From Nocardioides albertanoniae (GTDB lineage Bacteria > Actinomycetota > Actinomycetes > Propionibacteriales > Nocardioidaceae): a stretch of DNA of 64,000 nt. A program made the position numbers and the translations under genes. The number at the start of each line of letters is the position of its first letter. The stretch's first letter is position 1. Of the stretch, positions 43,055 to 52,100 are shown in pieces. Below the pieces are notes generated by a model. It saw only the letters and a program-made list of their open reading frames with translations. It ran no database searches and was not told where the DNA came from. The DNA is taken from positions 4,480,501 to 4,544,500 of the forward strand of contig NZ_VFOV01000001.1 of assembly GCF_006716315.1 (NCBI RefSeq). Reading direction: 5' to 3'.

Positions 43055-43909
43055 TCAGCAATCGCCATCGTGCCCGTGCGGCCGCCGCGTTCTCCTGAAG
43101 GCGATCCAGCCTGCTGCGGCGGCCACAATGGTCAAGACCAGCCAGGCTGGGATGTGCTCGGTCCACTCAGAGATCTTCTGCTGGGCGATGAACTCCAGGT
43201 CGGTTAGGTCGCCGAAGCCGAGTGCCCCAGTCAGCCCGGCTGTCCCGTCGTAGCGGAGGAACAGCGCACCTATCGCCACGAACAGCAACCCCGACGCCAG
43301 GTTAGTGGTGTGGACGGTGAAGATCCCCCAGTGCCACGACCGGCCGCGCAGCCACTTCTTGTGACCGAGGTCAAACCGATCCCACAGCAAGGCGAGCACG
43401 AATACCGGCATCGCCATGCCTAAGGCGTAGACGGCCAGCAGGACCCCGCCGTGCCAGGGCGAACCCTGCGTAGCGGCGACGGTGAGAATGGCGCCCAGGA
43501 CAGGGCCGGAGCAGAATCCGGCCAGTCCATAGACAGCCCCGAGCAGGGCCGTCGAGACCCATCCGGTGCCGCCGCGTCGAGCCACGGCGTTGTTGAGCCG
43601 TTGCGCGAACGGGAGTGTGAACCCGCGGCCGAGGAGCTGCATGACTCCGAACCCGATGATCAGCCAGCCCGCGACGCTGATCAGCGTCGCGCGGTGTCCA
43701 TAAAAGAAGGTACTGGCAGCGCCGGCGCCGGTGCCAAGCGGGACCAAGGTGGCACACAGGCCGAGGTAGAAGACGGAGGTGCGTCCCAGCAACGCCCGCG
43801 TCGTGCCGAACGCATAGGCGAAAAAGGACGGCACCAGAAGTGCGCTGCACGGCGAGAGCAGTGCGAGGACGCCGGCTGCCAGTGCCGCGATCAGGCTCAC
43901 TTCTGTCAT
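43055..43909 (-). CDS. ccdA: CcdA/DsbD-family thiol-disulfide transporter
   Basis: Membrane protein of 284 residues with six or more helices. The two redox Cys lie in LLSPCSALLVPSFFAYA and GLAGFCSGPVLGAIL. CcdA moves reducing electrons from cytoplasmic thioredoxin across the membrane to extracytoplasmic thiol proteins, needed for cytochrome maturation or DsbA-like partners. The protein is longer than minimal CcdA, with an extra C-terminal helix (WLVLTIVAAAAGWIAF) and a His/Asp/Cys tail. The start shares ATGA with the DsbA-like gene, so the two form a functional redox pair. Confidence 0.87.
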   Translation of the reverse strand: MTEVSLIAALAAGVLALLSPCSALLVPSFFAYAFGTTRALLGRTSVFYLGLCATLVPLGTGAGAASTFFYGHRATLISVAGWLIIGFGVMQLLGRGFTLPFAQRLNNAVARRGGTGWVSTALLGAVYGLAGFCSGPVLGAILTVAATQGSPWHGGVLLAVYALGMAMPVFVLALLWDRFDLGHKKWLRGRSWHWGIFTVHTTNLASGLLFVAIGALFLRYDGTAGLTGALGFGDLTDLEFIAQQKISEWTEHIPAWLVLTIVAAAAGWIAFRRTRRPHGHDGDC

Positions 43910-44655
43910 GAGCCGTCTGCGTCCGTCTCCTCCGCGGCCTTCTCGATAGCCTGCTCGAAGACTTCGGTGGGCTGGGCGCCGATGACCGGCACGCCGTTGA
44001 TGATGAAGGCAGGCGTCCCGGTCACCCCGATCGCCTGGCCTTCGGCGAGGTCCTGCTTGATCGCATCCTTTGTGCCGCGAGCGACCATGTCCTTGCGGAA
44101 TTCGTTGGTGTCCAGGTCGAGGTCGTCGGCAATCGAGACCAGGTAGTCCTCTGTCAGCTTTCCGCTGTTAGGCGGCAGCTGGTTGTCGTACATGAGCTTG
44201 CTGAACTCCCAAAACTTGCCCTGGGCAGCCGCCGCGCGGCCAGCCTGGGCAGCCGTAGTCGACTCAGGCCCGAGGTAGGGGAAATCTCGCCACTCGATGC
44301 GCAGCACCCCGGAGTCGACGTACTTCTCGACGAGGATCGGCTCCGTGTCTCGGGCGTACTTGCCGCAGAACGGGCACTGGAACTCGGAGTAGGAGATCAT
44401 CACGACCGGTGCATCCACATCGCCGAGCGCCATCGGGTCGCCCTCCTCGCCCCTGACCAGCTGCGCCCAAGCGTCGTCGAGAGCATGGCCCTCGGCCTGG
44501 GCGCCCGCCGCACCTGTCCCGCTCTCCGCCGCTGTTGGCCCGTCGCTCCCCTCGCCTCGGGAGGTGACGAGAGTAAGGACCACCGCAACAAGGGCTACCG
44601 CGGCGACTACTAGCGGGACGATGGGGCTCTTGCGGGTCGCGGACGCATCAGGCAT
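43906..44655 (-). CDS. DsbA-family membrane-anchored thiol oxidoreductase
   Basis: Extracytoplasmic thioredoxin-fold protein of 249 residues. An N-terminal anchor (IVPLVVAAVALVAVVLTLV) is followed by an Ala/Gly/Glu linker and a thioredoxin domain with active site FQCPFCGKYARDTE. The cis-Pro loop is GVTGTPAFIINGVPV. The helical insertion between them is typical of DsbA/Com1-like proteins. ATG 44655 has GGAGG 8 bases upstream and overlaps the preceding stop by 8 bases. It probably makes or isomerises disulfides outside the membrane, with CcdA supplying reducing equivalents. Confidence 0.9.
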   Translation of the reverse strand: MPDASATRKSPIVPLVVAAVALVAVVLTLVTSRGEGSDGPTAAESGTGAAGAQAEGHALDDAWAQLVRGEEGDPMALGDVDAPVVMISYSEFQCPFCGKYARDTEPILVEKYVDSGVLRIEWRDFPYLGPESTTAAQAGRAAAAQGKFWEFSKLMYDNQLPPNSGKLTEDYLVSIADDLDLDTNEFRKDMVARGTKDAIKQDLAEGQAIGVTGTPAFIINGVPVIGAQPTEVFEQAIEKAAEETDADGS

Positions 44656-45238
44656 GAGAACTACCTCCAGAGACAGGGGTCTCGGTGTCAATAGACGGGG
44701 CGTGGTCGTTGGACGGGGCGTGGTCGGTGTTGAGGGTGTTGGTGGTGACCGGGCAGGACAGCTCTCCTTTGAGCCGCACATGCAAGGCCCACAGCAGGAG
44801 CACCACGGCGAGCAACTGCAGGAACGGTTGGACGGGCTCGAACCAGGTGAGGGCTCCCGCGCTCCCGAGCAGCAACAGCACCAGCTTGTTGCAGACCGGG
44901 CAGCCGACGGCGAAGTACGTCAGCAGTCCGCCGACCCAGCCCCGGCGACGTCCCTGATCCTCGATGGCGCTAGGAGCGTCAACATAGGTTGCAACGAGCA
45001 GTCCCCCGAGAAGCGAGGAAGTCGCGAGCGCCGGCCAGGACCACCAGGTCGGCGCGATCTCCCTGCCGAACAGCGGGTTGGGGACCAAGTCAGTTGGAAT
45101 CGCCACGAGAACCGTGAAGACCAGCGCGGCGCCGGCAGCAACTAGCCACCTGCGTCGCGACCAGTTCAGAGGCCCACGCCACGCGCGACGCCATCCGCCG
45201 ACCTGACCGAGCTCCGTCCCGCCTCGAGCGCGGTTCAC
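44648..45238 (-). CDS. Polytopic membrane protein with a CPVCNK motif, function unknown
   Basis: A protein of 196 residues with four or five hydrophobic segments. Its most notable motif is YFAVGCPVCNKLVLLLLGSA, a C-x2-C pair at the start of a helix, suggesting a redox or metal-binding role in the membrane. The C-terminus is hydrophilic and contains a short repeat (DHAPS twice), encoded by a 15-base direct repeat at 44694-44708 and 44712-44726. It is coupled to the ArsR-rhodanese gene upstream and DsbA downstream, so it is likely a partner in the same thiol relay. I do not recognise a named family. Confidence 0.75.
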   Translation of the reverse strand: MNRARGGTELGQVGGWRRAWRGPLNWSRRRWLVAAGAALVFTVLVAIPTDLVPNPLFGREIAPTWWSWPALATSSLLGGLLVATYVDAPSAIEDQGRRRGWVGGLLTYFAVGCPVCNKLVLLLLGSAGALTWFEPVQPFLQLLAVVLLLWALHVRLKGELSCPVTTNTLNTDHAPSNDHAPSIDTETPVSGGSSHA

Positions 45239-45981
45239 ACTGACACCTCGCCGTTCTCAACCTCACGGTTCTCGACCAAGCCGGTCTCGACCGGGTGCCC
45301 GTGAGTGCGCCACTCCAGCATGCCGTCCTCGAGCCGACGTGCGGCAACTCCGCTGGCGGCGAGAAGGCGCACCGCGTCATGGGCCATCACGCAGAAGCTG
45401 CCTCGGCAGTACGTCACGACCTGCTGTGCCTTCCGAAGTAGCTTGGCATCGTCGGGCAGGGCAGACAGCGGCACACTGACGGCGCCAGGGATGTGCCCGG
45501 CCCGGTACTCCTCGCAGGGCCGGACATCGAGAAGCGTGACCTGCTCGTTGCGCATCAACTCCACCAGTTCTTCTCGTGAGAGCGTCCCGACCTCACTGTC
45601 GCCGGGAAGGCCCAGATAGGCGGCACGTGCTCGGTCGACGTCGGCTGAGCGGTGAAGAGCCACCGTACGAAGCCGGTCATACACATCCGCCACGTCATCT
45701 CCAGCCAGCCGGTAGTACACCTTGGTTCCCTCGCGCCGGGTCGCGACCAGATTGGCCAGCTTGAGCACTTGCAGGTGTGCCGAGACACTGGTCAGCCCCA
45801 TGTCCGCAGTCCGGGCCAAGGACTCCACCGTTCGCTCGCCCTGCGCGAGCAGATCCATCAGCTCCAGTCGCCGCGGGCTCCCCAGAGCTTTGCCCACCAC
45901 GGCCAGCCCATCGAAAAGCGCCCGGCGCCGCTCAATCGCTGCCACGCTCGCGGGTGAAGGTGGCCGCTCGGCGGCGGTCAC
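45235..45981 (-). CDS. ArsR-type HTH-rhodanese fusion regulator
   Basis: A protein of 248 residues. The N-terminal winged helix (about 25-105) contains ALGSPRRLELMDLLAQGERT, GLTSVSAHLQVLKLANLV and RREGTKVYYRLAGDDV. A rhodanese domain (about 130-235) contains LLDVRPCEEYRAGHIPGAVS and the active loop TYCRGSFCVMAHDAVRLLA with Cys. The fusion suggests a regulator whose sulfurtransferase domain senses or carries sulfane sulfur. It is first in the unit with the CPVCNK membrane protein, DsbA and CcdA, and is probably their repressor. Its stop overlaps the next start by four bases. Confidence 0.9.
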   Translation of the reverse strand: MTAAERPPSPASVAAIERRRALFDGLAVVGKALGSPRRLELMDLLAQGERTVESLARTADMGLTSVSAHLQVLKLANLVATRREGTKVYYRLAGDDVADVYDRLRTVALHRSADVDRARAAYLGLPGDSEVGTLSREELVELMRNEQVTLLDVRPCEEYRAGHIPGAVSVPLSALPDDAKLLRKAQQVVTYCRGSFCVMAHDAVRLLAASGVAARRLEDGMLEWRTHGHPVETGLVENREVENGEVSV

Positions 45982-46128
45982 CGGGACGCCTCATGGGCTG
46001 TAGACGTGCGGGGAAGCCTGCGCCCACACCAGAAAGCCGTCTCGTCTCGGGCCACATCCCCGCAGACCAGATCTCCGCCGAAGTCTTCGACCACGCCGTT
46101 CGACACAGCCGCGAAGCCCGGCCGCAGC

Positions 46129-46488
46129 TCAGGGGCGGACATAGGCCCAGCCCTCGCGCTGGCGCACCACCAGATGCGCAATCCCCGACTCCACCACACT
46201 GACGCCCGACAGCAGCCGATCGCGAGCAACTCCGTGACGCTGCATGGTGTTGCCGCATGCGTCCACGCGCACCCCTCGAGAGATCAAACCTAGAACTTCT
46301 TCCGAGACCGGAGAGCCGGTAGTCACCGCGGACAACCCGGCAGCGTGGGCGACCAGCTCGATCGAACACCTGGGTTCGAGTGCTGCCAGAAGGTTCTCGA
46401 TGTTTCGCACCACCATCGTCATCTTGTCCCTTTCGCCCTCGGCGAGCTGGACGACAACCCCATCCGCAACCTCATGCCCTGCGCGCAC
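46129..46488 (-). CDS. DsrE-family protein
   Basis: Small cytoplasmic protein of 119 residues of the DsrE/DsrF fold. It contains GVVVQLAEGERDKMTMVVRN, IENLLAALEP, IELVAHAAGLSAVT and VRVDACGNTMQR. The Cys in DACGNTM is the conserved sulfur-carrying position of the family. The start is GTG 46488, with GGAGGAGGG immediately upstream. That restores the first beta strand; later ATGs at 46422 or 46416 would lose it. It is a single gene on the minus strand between the ArsR-rhodanese unit and DUF2243. Likely a persulfide carrier. Confidence 0.8.
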   Translation of the reverse strand: MRAGHEVADGVVVQLAEGERDKMTMVVRNIENLLAALEPRCSIELVAHAAGLSAVTTGSPVSEEVLGLISRGVRVDACGNTMQRHGVARDRLLSGVSVVESGIAHLVVRQREGWAYVRP

Positions 46489-46747
46489 AGTCCCTCCTCC
46501 AACGACCTTTATCCATGGATTTTTGGAGAATGTACAGGTGTCGAGAGACGAACCCAAGTCACCCGAGCGCACCGAGCGTGATCCTGGGTCTCTTGTCGGA
46601 TCGATGTGGTGCCACAGGCCGGCCCGGCGCGAAGGTCGCCGCTCGGCCCGCTGACGGAGATCACGGACATCACGCGTAGGTGCGTATCTCGAGGCCTTTG
46701 AGGGGGTACTGGGGCGGCTCGAAAGGAACCCTAGGAGGGGATGTCCC

Positions 46748-47308
46748 GTGTCCACCGATGCCCAGTCTGCCAACGCGATGACCGAGCCGCGAAGCCTGAT
46801 GACACCGGGAATCGTCCTCGGCGTTGGGGCTGGCGGGTTCGTTGACGGGATCCTGTTGCACCAGTTGCTGCAGTGGCATCACATGTTGACCTCCACGAAC
46901 ACCGACAACGTCGGTATCCGCTACTACCCAGAAACCACCGTGCACGGCCTGCAGATGAACACCGTGTGGGACGGTCTCTTCCACACCTTCACCTGGGTCA
47001 TGGTCCTGCTCGGGATCGCCCTGCTCTACTCCCGTGTCCAGCACTCCCGAGGCAGGGTGTGGGTCGCCCGAGCCCTGTGGGGCTGGATCCTTGTCGGATG
47101 GGGCGTATTCAACCTGGTCGAAGGAATCATCGACCATCACATACTTGGAATCCACCACGTGCGCAGCGGAGACAACCAGATGGCGTGGGACCTGGCCTTC
47201 CTCGCTCTCGGGGTGCTCCTGGTGATCGCAGGATGGCTGCTGCAACGCGGCGCCAGCTACACCGACGCCACGAAGTCGCCGAACCGCCCCACCACCACCC
47301 GCTCCTGA
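46748..47308 (+). CDS. DUF2243 membrane protein
   Basis: A protein of 186 residues with four transmembrane segments. The conserved features are GFVDGILLHQLLQWHHML, WDGLFHTFTWVMVLLG and FNLVEGIIDHHILGIHHVR. The dense His pattern at membrane borders suggests metal or heme binding. Its role is not established, but DUF2243 genes commonly neighbour cytochrome oxidase assembly genes, as here. The GTG start has AGGAGGGG about 8 bases upstream. It is followed 7 bases later by the CtaG-like gene. Confidence 0.88.
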   Translation: MSTDAQSANAMTEPRSLMTPGIVLGVGAGGFVDGILLHQLLQWHHMLTSTNTDNVGIRYYPETTVHGLQMNTVWDGLFHTFTWVMVLLGIALLYSRVQHSRGRVWVARALWGWILVGWGVFNLVEGIIDHHILGIHHVRSGDNQMAWDLAFLALGVLLVIAGWLLQRGASYTDATKSPNRPTTTRS

Positions 47309-47315
47309 GGTCGCC

Positions 47316-48221
47316 GTGAGTTCCATCATCACCGCGATGCCCCGCGCCCAGGCAGACGTACTCGCCCACGGGCCAGAGGGGCACAACACCGGGATATGGA
47401 CCGACACCGTAGGCGTTCTGAGCGTCTGGTTTCCGCTGTTGCTGGTCGCTTCCTTGGCCATCGGCTACCTATGGTTGAGTCTGCGTGAACGAGGTCGCCG
47501 TGGCTGGCCCATGCACCGGATAGCGCTCTACCTATTCGGCTCGGCCCTCATCATATTTGCTTTGAGCCCTGGAATCGACGGCTACGCCGACCGTGACTTC
47601 GGCGGCCACATGGCCCAGCACCTGCTGCTGGCCATGATCGCTCCCTTGGCCCTTGTGCTGGCAGCACCCATCACGCTGTTACTGCGCCAACTCCCCCACC
47701 GCCAAGCACGACGACTAGGCCGGCTGCTGCACACGCGCTTCATCCGCGCGCTCTCCCACCCCTTCTTGGCACTGGTGCTGACCAGTGGCGGCCTGATCGC
47801 CCTCTACTTCACCCCGCTGTACGCACTGAGCACTGAGCACGACGCCGTCCACATCGCCGTCCACGCCCACCTCCTCGCCTCAGGACTGCTGTTCGCCTGG
47901 GCGATCGCAGGCCCCGACCCCTCCCCGGGCCGTGCCTCGGTACGCCTGAGACTGGTGGTCCTCGCCGTTTCTATCGCGATCCACTCAACAGTGGCCCAAC
48001 TGATCTTCGCCGGCCTCCTTGTCCAGGTCAGGGAGCCCATCGCCGAGATGCAGGCTGCGGGGAACCTGATGTACTTCGGAGGCGACATCGCGGAGCTGCT
48101 GCTCGCCGTGGCCCTTCTCCTCACCTGGAAGACAGCACCATCCTCAACGCGCTCAGGTCATCGGTCGTCGCGAGCGCGCCACGAGCGCCTGGCTCGAACT
48201 GCCACTCCTGAAGGGGCATGA
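47316..48221 (+). CDS. Cytochrome c oxidase assembly protein (caa3-type CtaG family)
   Basis: Membrane protein of 301 residues with about seven helices. The family signatures are FGGHMAQHLLLAMIAPLALVL, HDAVHIAVHAHLLASGLLFA and AEMQAAGNLMYFGGDIAELL. The CtaG (caa3_CtaG) family is needed for copper-containing oxidase assembly. It probably assists the CtaD encoded 5 kb away. The C-terminal 30 residues are basic and low-complexity. The cydA-like gene starts within its last four bases. Confidence 0.87.
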   Translation: MSSIITAMPRAQADVLAHGPEGHNTGIWTDTVGVLSVWFPLLLVASLAIGYLWLSLRERGRRGWPMHRIALYLFGSALIIFALSPGIDGYADRDFGGHMAQHLLLAMIAPLALVLAAPITLLLRQLPHRQARRLGRLLHTRFIRALSHPFLALVLTSGGLIALYFTPLYALSTEHDAVHIAVHAHLLASGLLFAWAIAGPDPSPGRASVRLRLVVLAVSIAIHSTVAQLIFAGLLVQVREPIAEMQAAGNLMYFGGDIAELLLAVALLLTWKTAPSSTRSGHRSSRARHERLARTATPEGA

Positions 48222-48812
48222 GCACAGCTGTGTTGACGGACCTGCTGCCATTGGCCACGACCCTGGAACCTGAGGGTCTCCTTCCCGCGCGCCAGCAGAT
48301 GGCGCTCTCGCTGGGATGGCACATCGTCCTAGCTTGTTTCGGGGTCGCGTTCCCAGCGATGATCTTCGTCGCGCACTGGCGCGGGATCGCGCGCGGGGAC
48401 GCGGTAGCTCTCGGCCTCGCCCAGCGCTGGGCGAAAGTGTCGGCGGTGCTCTTCGCGATCGGCGCGGTCTCCGGCACGGTGCTGAGCTTCGAGATGGGTT
48501 TGTTGTGGCCGGGGCTGATGGGTGAATTCGGCGATGTGCTCGGGTTGCCGTTCGCGCTCGAGGGCCTTTCGTTCTTCGTCGAGGCGATCTTCCTCGGGAT
48601 CTACCTCTATGGTTGGGGCAGGATGCCGCCACGTCAACACCTGCTGATGGTGATACCGATGGCGATCGCCGGTGTGGTCGGCACATTCTGCGTGATCTCG
48701 GTCAATGCCTGGATGAACGCACCTAGTGGTTTTCGCATCATCGATGGAGAGGTCACAGACATCGACCCGTGGGCAGCGATGTTCAACGGCATCGTCGTCC
48801 TCCAGTTCGCCC
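48218..48812 (+). pseudogene. cydA: Cytochrome bd oxidase subunit I, truncated (N-terminal ~198 residues)
   Basis: The N-terminal part matches CydA: MALSLGWHIVLACFGVAFPA, with the heme-ligand His in the first helix, SFEMGLLWPGLM, LPFALEGLSFFVEAIFLGIY, NAWMNAPSGF and FNGIVVLQFA. A full CydA has about 450 residues. Homology stops at about 48812, where the frame runs on for 18 codons of unrelated sequence to a stop at 48863-48865. No CydB or C-terminal CydA follows. The next gene is a conjugative relaxase, so the truncation coincides with the border of the mobile element. Confidence 0.82.
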
Positions 48813-49124
48813 AAGGACTACCCCAAGCTTCGCCAATCGCGTCGCCGCAGCGGCTCCAAAGGTGATGCCACCGCAACCTCACCACTCGATGGTCACTCCC
48901 GTTGTTCCCCGAGGCGCCGGACTGTCCGTTACGTTGCCCACGAACACACGCTCGACAGCGGACGCTGTCGCGCGGCTCCTTACCCGGTTGCAAAGGCCGA
49001 ACCCGGTGGGAGTGCCGCAAGTCTTGGCCTATCCCGGTAGATCCCCGTCTGCCGGGGCAGACCTCTTTCATTCCCGCTCCTCTGGGCCACTCGCGGGCCT
49101 CCGTCGTCCCTGGGGTGTGTGACC
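48813..49124. other. Gap of about 310 bases at the mobile element border
   Basis: Between the cydA break and the relaxase. No gene is supported except the 18-codon readthrough of the cydA frame. It contains the hairpin at 49047-49062. A mobilisation origin is expected in this position for a MobF relaxase gene. Confidence 0.5.
49047..49062. other. Hairpin, candidate part of an oriT
   Basis: GTCTGCC-GG-GGCAGAC, a perfect 7-base-pair inverted repeat 63 bases upstream of the relaxase start. An overlapping alternative stem pairs CCCCG (49043-49047) with CGGGG (49053-49057). MobF relaxases nick next to such repeats just upstream of their own gene. The nick site cannot be identified by eye. Confidence 0.35.
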
Positions 49125-52100
49125 ATGACGATCCACAAGCTGGCCGCGGGCTCGGGGTATGAGTACCTGACCCGGCAGGTGGCGGCTGGCGACTCCACCG
49201 AGCTCGGCAGCACCGCGTTGGCTGACTACTACGAAGCCGAGGGCGAGGCACCTGGCCAGTGGGTCGGGGCAGGGCTCGCCGCGTTCGCCGGAGACGGGAT
49301 CGGCTCGGGCGATGTGGTGACGGCCGGGCAGATGGGGCACCTGTTCGGTGCCGGGGAGCATCCGGTCGCTGGGCGGCCGTTGGGTCGGCGGACACGGTCG
49401 GATGGAGTGGCTGGGTTCGACCTGACCTTCAGTCCGGTGAAGTCGGTTTCGGCGCTGTGGGCGGTCGCGCCACCCGAGATTGCGCGGGCGATCGAGCAGG
49501 CCCACGATGCCGCTGTCCACGACGCGTTGGCCTATGTCGAGCACGACGTGCTGTTCACCCGGGAAGGGACCGATGGGGTCCGGCAGGTCGAGACCCGGGG
49601 TCTGATCGCGGCGGCGTTCCGTCACCGGGACTCGCGTGCCGGCGACCCGGACCTCCACACTCATGTGGCTGTCGCGAACAAGGTGCAGGCGAAACACTCG
49701 GGTCGATGGCTGACGGTCTACGGGCGTGTGTTGTTTCAGCACACGGTGGCGATCTCGGAGACGTACAACACCGCGCTCGAGTATCGGCTCGGTGAAGCGC
49801 TCGGTGTCACGTTCACTGAGCGTGCGAATCCTCGAGAGCGGCGCCCGGTCCGCGAGGCCGTGGGTGTCTCCGCCCGTCTGTGTCGCTTGTGGTCGCGGCG
49901 AGCCAGGGACATCGACCGCCGCGAGAACGACCTGGTGACCGCGTTCGTCGTCGAGCACGGTCGGCCGCCGACCGAGCCGGAACGGCTCCGGCTGGTGCAG
50001 CAGGCCAATCTCGAGACGCGTGCCCCCAAGCACGAACCGCGCGCCGAGGCCGATCAGCGACGACTTTGGCGCCGCCAGGCATCGGAGTTCCTGGGGAGCG
50101 AGTCGACCCTCGATGCGATGATCCGTACGGCGCTGGACGTGTCTCGGTCGGATCGCGGTCCGCGCTCTGGCGGACCCATGGAAGCGCATCTGATCCGGGC
50201 AATGGCGGTCGCCGTGATCACCGAGCTCGAAACCCGTCGAGCGACCTGGCAGAGCTGGCACCTACGGGCCGAGGCCGAACGCCAAGTACGAATGGCGGGA
50301 TCTGGCAGGGTCGCCGCCGACGACTTACCCGCCCTGGTTGATGATGTTGTGGTCGCGGCCGTGGGGATGTCGGTGCCTCTCACACCCGATGATGATCCCG
50401 TCCTTCTGAGGGCCGATCTTCGCGAGCCGGGTGGCCTGCGGCGCTCAGACGGAACCAGTGTCTACCGGCACACCGGTGCTGATCACTACACCAGTCAGCG
50501 GATCCTTCAAGCCGAACAGCTGCTGGTCGACGCGGCCGGGTTGGGTAGCGACTTCGCGTTCTCTCCGGAGGAGATCGACATCGTCCTGGCGGCCAGCACG
50601 GTCGCCGGGGTGCGGCTCAATGACGGGCAACGTGCGCTGGTGCATGCGCTGGCCGGCGGCCACCGGGTCCGGCTCGCCCTAGCGCCTGCGGGGTCGGGGA
50701 AGACCACCGCGGTCGAGGTCTTGGCTGCGGTGTGGACGGCCAACGGCTATGACGCGATCGGGCTGGCCCCGTCCGCGGCCGCCGCGAAGGTACTCCAGGA
50801 CGCCACTGGCCTGCCGTGCGAGACCCTCGCCAAGATCGACGACGAGATCCTCACCCACAACCACGCCGGTCGAGACCATCGCAACGGACTGAGCACCCGC
50901 ATCGGGCCCGAGACCCTGGTCGTGATCGACGAGGCAGGGATGGCCGACACCCTGACCCTCGACCGCGTGGTCACCTTCTGCCTCTCACGCGGTGCCATGA
51001 TCCGGCTCTTGGGCGATGACCAGCAACTCTCAGCGGTCGGTGCCGGTGGTGTGCTGCGGGATATCGCCCACCGGCACGGTGCCGACCGGCTCGAGGAGGT
51101 CGTACGCTTCATCGATCCCGGCGAGGCCGCAGCCTCCCTCGACCTTCGCGACGGCGACCGGGCCGCGATCGGGTTCTACCTCGACCACGACCGCGTCCAC
51201 ACCGGCGACGAGGACACGACGATGGCCGAGGTCCTCGCCGCCTGGCAACACGACCGAGAGCATGGCCTGGACGCACTCATGCTGGCGCCCACACGAGACA
51301 TGGTCGCCACCCTCAACCAACTGGCACGCACCCAGCGTCTCGGCGGCGTCGACCCGCGGACCCAGGTCGAGCTGGCCGATGGCAACCAGGCATCCGTCGG
51401 CGACACGATCATCACCCGCCACAACCAGCGGCGTCTCGCGGTTTCTGGCACCGACTGGGTCAAGAACGGTGACCGCTGGACCATCACCCGCGTCCGCCGT
51501 GGCACATTGACCGTCCGCCACGCCACCACCGGCCTGACCGCGGTGCTGCCCGCTGACTATGTGGCCGACCATGTCGAGCTCGGCTACGCCTCGACCGTCC
51601 ACACCGCCCAAGGCCTCACCACCGACGTCGTCCACGGGATCGTCGATGGCCGCGAGGACCGGCAGATGCTGTACACGATGCTGACCCGCGGCCGGCTTGA
51701 GAACCATGTCCATGTGGTGCTCGAACCGGTCGATCCGGTCGATGCCGATCGGGAGCAGTGCACGCTGCCAGGGATAGAGGAGCAGCTGACCGCGATCCAG
51801 GTCCTCGACGAGGTGGTGGCTCGTGACGGGGCTGCGGTCTCGGCCACCACCACGCTCCGCCGCGGTCGCAGCTGGTCCACCCAGCTCCACGACGCCTCCG
51901 TACGTTATGGCGACGCGGTCACCACCGGAGCACAACGGGTGCTCGGAAGCGGTTGGGAGGAAGCCATCGAGGCGGCGGGCGTGGGCCCGCTCCCCTGGCT
52001 CCCGTCAGTTCCCGCTGGCCTCGCGCGCGACGAGTCGTGGGGTCCCTACCTCGCCGCGCGCGCCCGGCACGTCGAGGTGACCGCAGACGGCTTCCTCAAC

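Noticed and set aside
44694..44726. 15-base direct repeat considered as a regulatory iteron
   Set aside because: It lies inside the reading frame of the CPVCNK membrane protein and simply encodes a repeated DHAPS segment.
46489..46773. Extension of the DsrE-like protein to 214 residues
   Set aside because: The first 95 residues have no similarity to the DsrE fold, and GTG 46488 has a strong GGAGGAGGG site.
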